Assembly (NCBI GenBank): GCA_947458795.1
Contig: CANHCD010000091.1
Location: 1 to 7,518, forward strand
Reading direction: 5' to 3'
Origin: Cyclobacteriaceae bacterium
Lineage (GTDB): Bacteria > Bacteroidota > Bacteroidia > Cytophagales > Cyclobacteriaceae
DNA: 7,518 bases
Made by a program: the position numbers and the translations under genes
Notes under the pieces: generated by a model
Seen by the model: the letters and a program-made list of their open reading frames with translations, nothing else
The model's database searches: none
Told to the model about the DNA's origin: nothing
Shown: in pieces, positions 6,856 through 7,518 of the stretch
Layout: the number at the start of each line of letters is the position of its first letter
Position numbering within the stretch: the stretch's first letter is position 1

Positions 6856-7293
6856 TCAATTGCCTAGCCAGTTGGCCCAAGGAATACGGCTTAAGATCAA
6901 GACTAAACCTACGGCATACAGCATGTAGATGCTTCTAAATTTGGCGGTTGAACTTTCCAATTTCTTTGCGCGGATGAAGCCTACAGAAACCAATACGATC
7001 GCTAGAATGTTGATTAGCGGGTGTTCCAAGGCGGTTAATCGAGCAGTAGCATCTGCCATGGCTCCACCACCAGCCAGCAAGGAAAAGCCCAATGGGCTCA
7101 CGAAGTAGAGAATCAAACCTACCAAAAGTTGGATGTGGCAAAGGATAAATGCAATCAAGGCAATTTTTCGATCTTTCTCTTGAAAGTCTCTGCCAGAGAG
7201 TGCGCCAACTAAGGCCCAAATAATGACAAGAACCAAGGCAAGTAATGCTAAATAAGCCAAGCCTGAGTGGGTGTGTTGTAGTCCAGTATACAT
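6856..7293 (-). CDS. Four-helix integral membrane protein with membrane-placed histidines (cytochrome-b-like annotation in Bacteroidota)
   Basis: This 145-residue inner-membrane protein is of unproven function. Four hydrophobic segments are visible at about 11-33, 43-66, 88-107 and 120-139, with charged loops (GRDFQEKDRK and RAKKLESSTAKFR) between them. The N-terminus reads LQHTHSG (His7, His9) at the mouth of helix 1; His53 (CHIQL) lies inside helix 2 and His91 (EHP) at the start of helix 3. Histidines in or next to helices could be haem or metal ligands, and similar Bacteroidota proteins are, as I recall, labelled cytochrome B or hypothetical. There is no CxxCH motif, so a c-type haem is not indicated. 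The start ATG follows the methyltransferase stop by 66 bases, so co-transcription with that gene is possible. A hairpin terminator follows the stop. Haem binding is inference. Confidence 0.85.
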   Translation of the reverse strand: MYTGLQHTHSGLAYLALLALVLVIIWALVGALSGRDFQEKDRKIALIAFILCHIQLLVGLILYFVSPLGFSLLAGGGAMADATARLTALEHPLINILAIVLVSVGFIRAKKLESSTAKFRSIYMLYAVGLVLILSRIPWANWLGN

Positions 7294-7359
7294 GGATAGG
7301 GTGTTTAGGAGATGAATTATGGAAAACTAGTTTATTCCGGAAGGCAATATCTTTGAAAA

Positions 7360-7518
7360 CTATTCGACATACAAGACTAGGCCCTTCAAATATTCAGTTT
7401 CTGGATGAAAGCAATTGATCGGATGGTCTGCTGGCTGAGAAAGTTGATGCAGGATCCGAACATTCCGCTTGCTCTCGAGGGCTGCCGCGGTGATTGTATT
7501 GGCAAAAAGCCGCTTATC
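7360..7518 (-). CDS. Class I SAM-dependent rRNA methyltransferase (RlmI-like), C-terminal fragment
   Basis: Only the last 52 codons and a TAG stop (7362-7360) are in the window; the gene continues beyond the right edge. The visible peptide includes NTITAAALESKRNVRILHQL, then QPADHPINCFHPETEYLKGL and the ending VLYVE. The ADHP...P.E..YLKGL pattern is the characteristic C-terminus of the RlmI/YccW family, which methylates 23S rRNA at cytosine C5 using S-adenosylmethionine. The catalytic and SAM-binding parts are outside the window, so the exact target cannot be judged. The membrane protein gene starts 66 bases downstream on the same strand, possibly in one transcript. Confidence 0.85.
   Translation of the reverse strand, partial: DKRLFANTITAAALESKRNVRILHQLSQPADHPINCFHPETEYLKGLVLYVE

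Noticed and set aside
6677..6880. Minus-strand 67-codon frame spanning the gap before the receptor
   Set aside because: It crosses the predicted terminator, overlaps the end of the membrane protein gene and the receptor start, and has no recognisable features.
6856..7293. c-type cytochrome
   Set aside because: No CxxCH motif and no secretion signal; only membrane histidines are present.
1..7518. Mobile element, CRISPR array, tRNA/rRNA or defence island
   Set aside because: No terminal inverted repeats, transposase motifs, repeat-spacer pattern or structural RNA signature was seen; the helicase belongs to the repair-ligase family rather than a known defence system.

Overview
The window reads as chromosomal DNA of a Bacteroidota bacterium, probably of the Cytophagia type (Cyclobacteriaceae or Algoriphagus-like is a guess). 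The evidence is a TonB-dependent receptor with an N-terminal carboxypeptidase-regulatory-like domain, two lipoproteins with acidic residues just after the lipidated cysteine, promoter-like TAnnTTTG elements instead of E. coli-type -10 boxes, and no clear Shine-Dalgarno sequences. No mobile element, CRISPR array, rRNA or tRNA was seen, and no gene-free stretch exceeds about 175 bases.

Left part (1-3083, minus strand): a DNA-repair operon. An ATP-dependent DNA ligase (1503-3083) is followed after one base by a Lhr-like DEXH helicase (1-1501) that runs off the left edge with about 500 residues visible. This is the ligase-associated DNA damage response pair. The exonuclease that usually accompanies it is not directly upstream of the ligase. 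A phosphoesterase partner could lie beyond the left edge.

Middle part (3209-3715 plus strand; 3769-6680 minus strand): a small lipoprotein with a possible CHRD or Cu/Zn-SOD-like His pattern converges on a two-gene outer-membrane operon. That operon is a TonB-dependent receptor (4377-6680) followed 11 bases later by a lipoprotein (3769-4365) of a family often found beside such receptors. A perfect palindromic hairpin with A and T tracts (3717-3755) separates the two units and should terminate both. The receptor pair probably imports a metal ion or metal complex; the substrate cannot be read from the sequence.

Right part (6681-7518): a 175-base regulatory gap holds candidate promoters, a 9-base direct repeat and a small palindrome for the receptor operon, plus a terminator for the upstream gene. 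Then come a four-helix membrane protein with membrane-placed histidines (6856-7293, minus) and the last 52 codons of an RlmI-like rRNA methyltransferase (7360-7518, minus).

Overall this is mostly ordinary core or semi-core genome. The points worth a second look are the receptor operon's control region, the uncharacterised membrane protein and lipoproteins, and the gene make-up of the repair operon.
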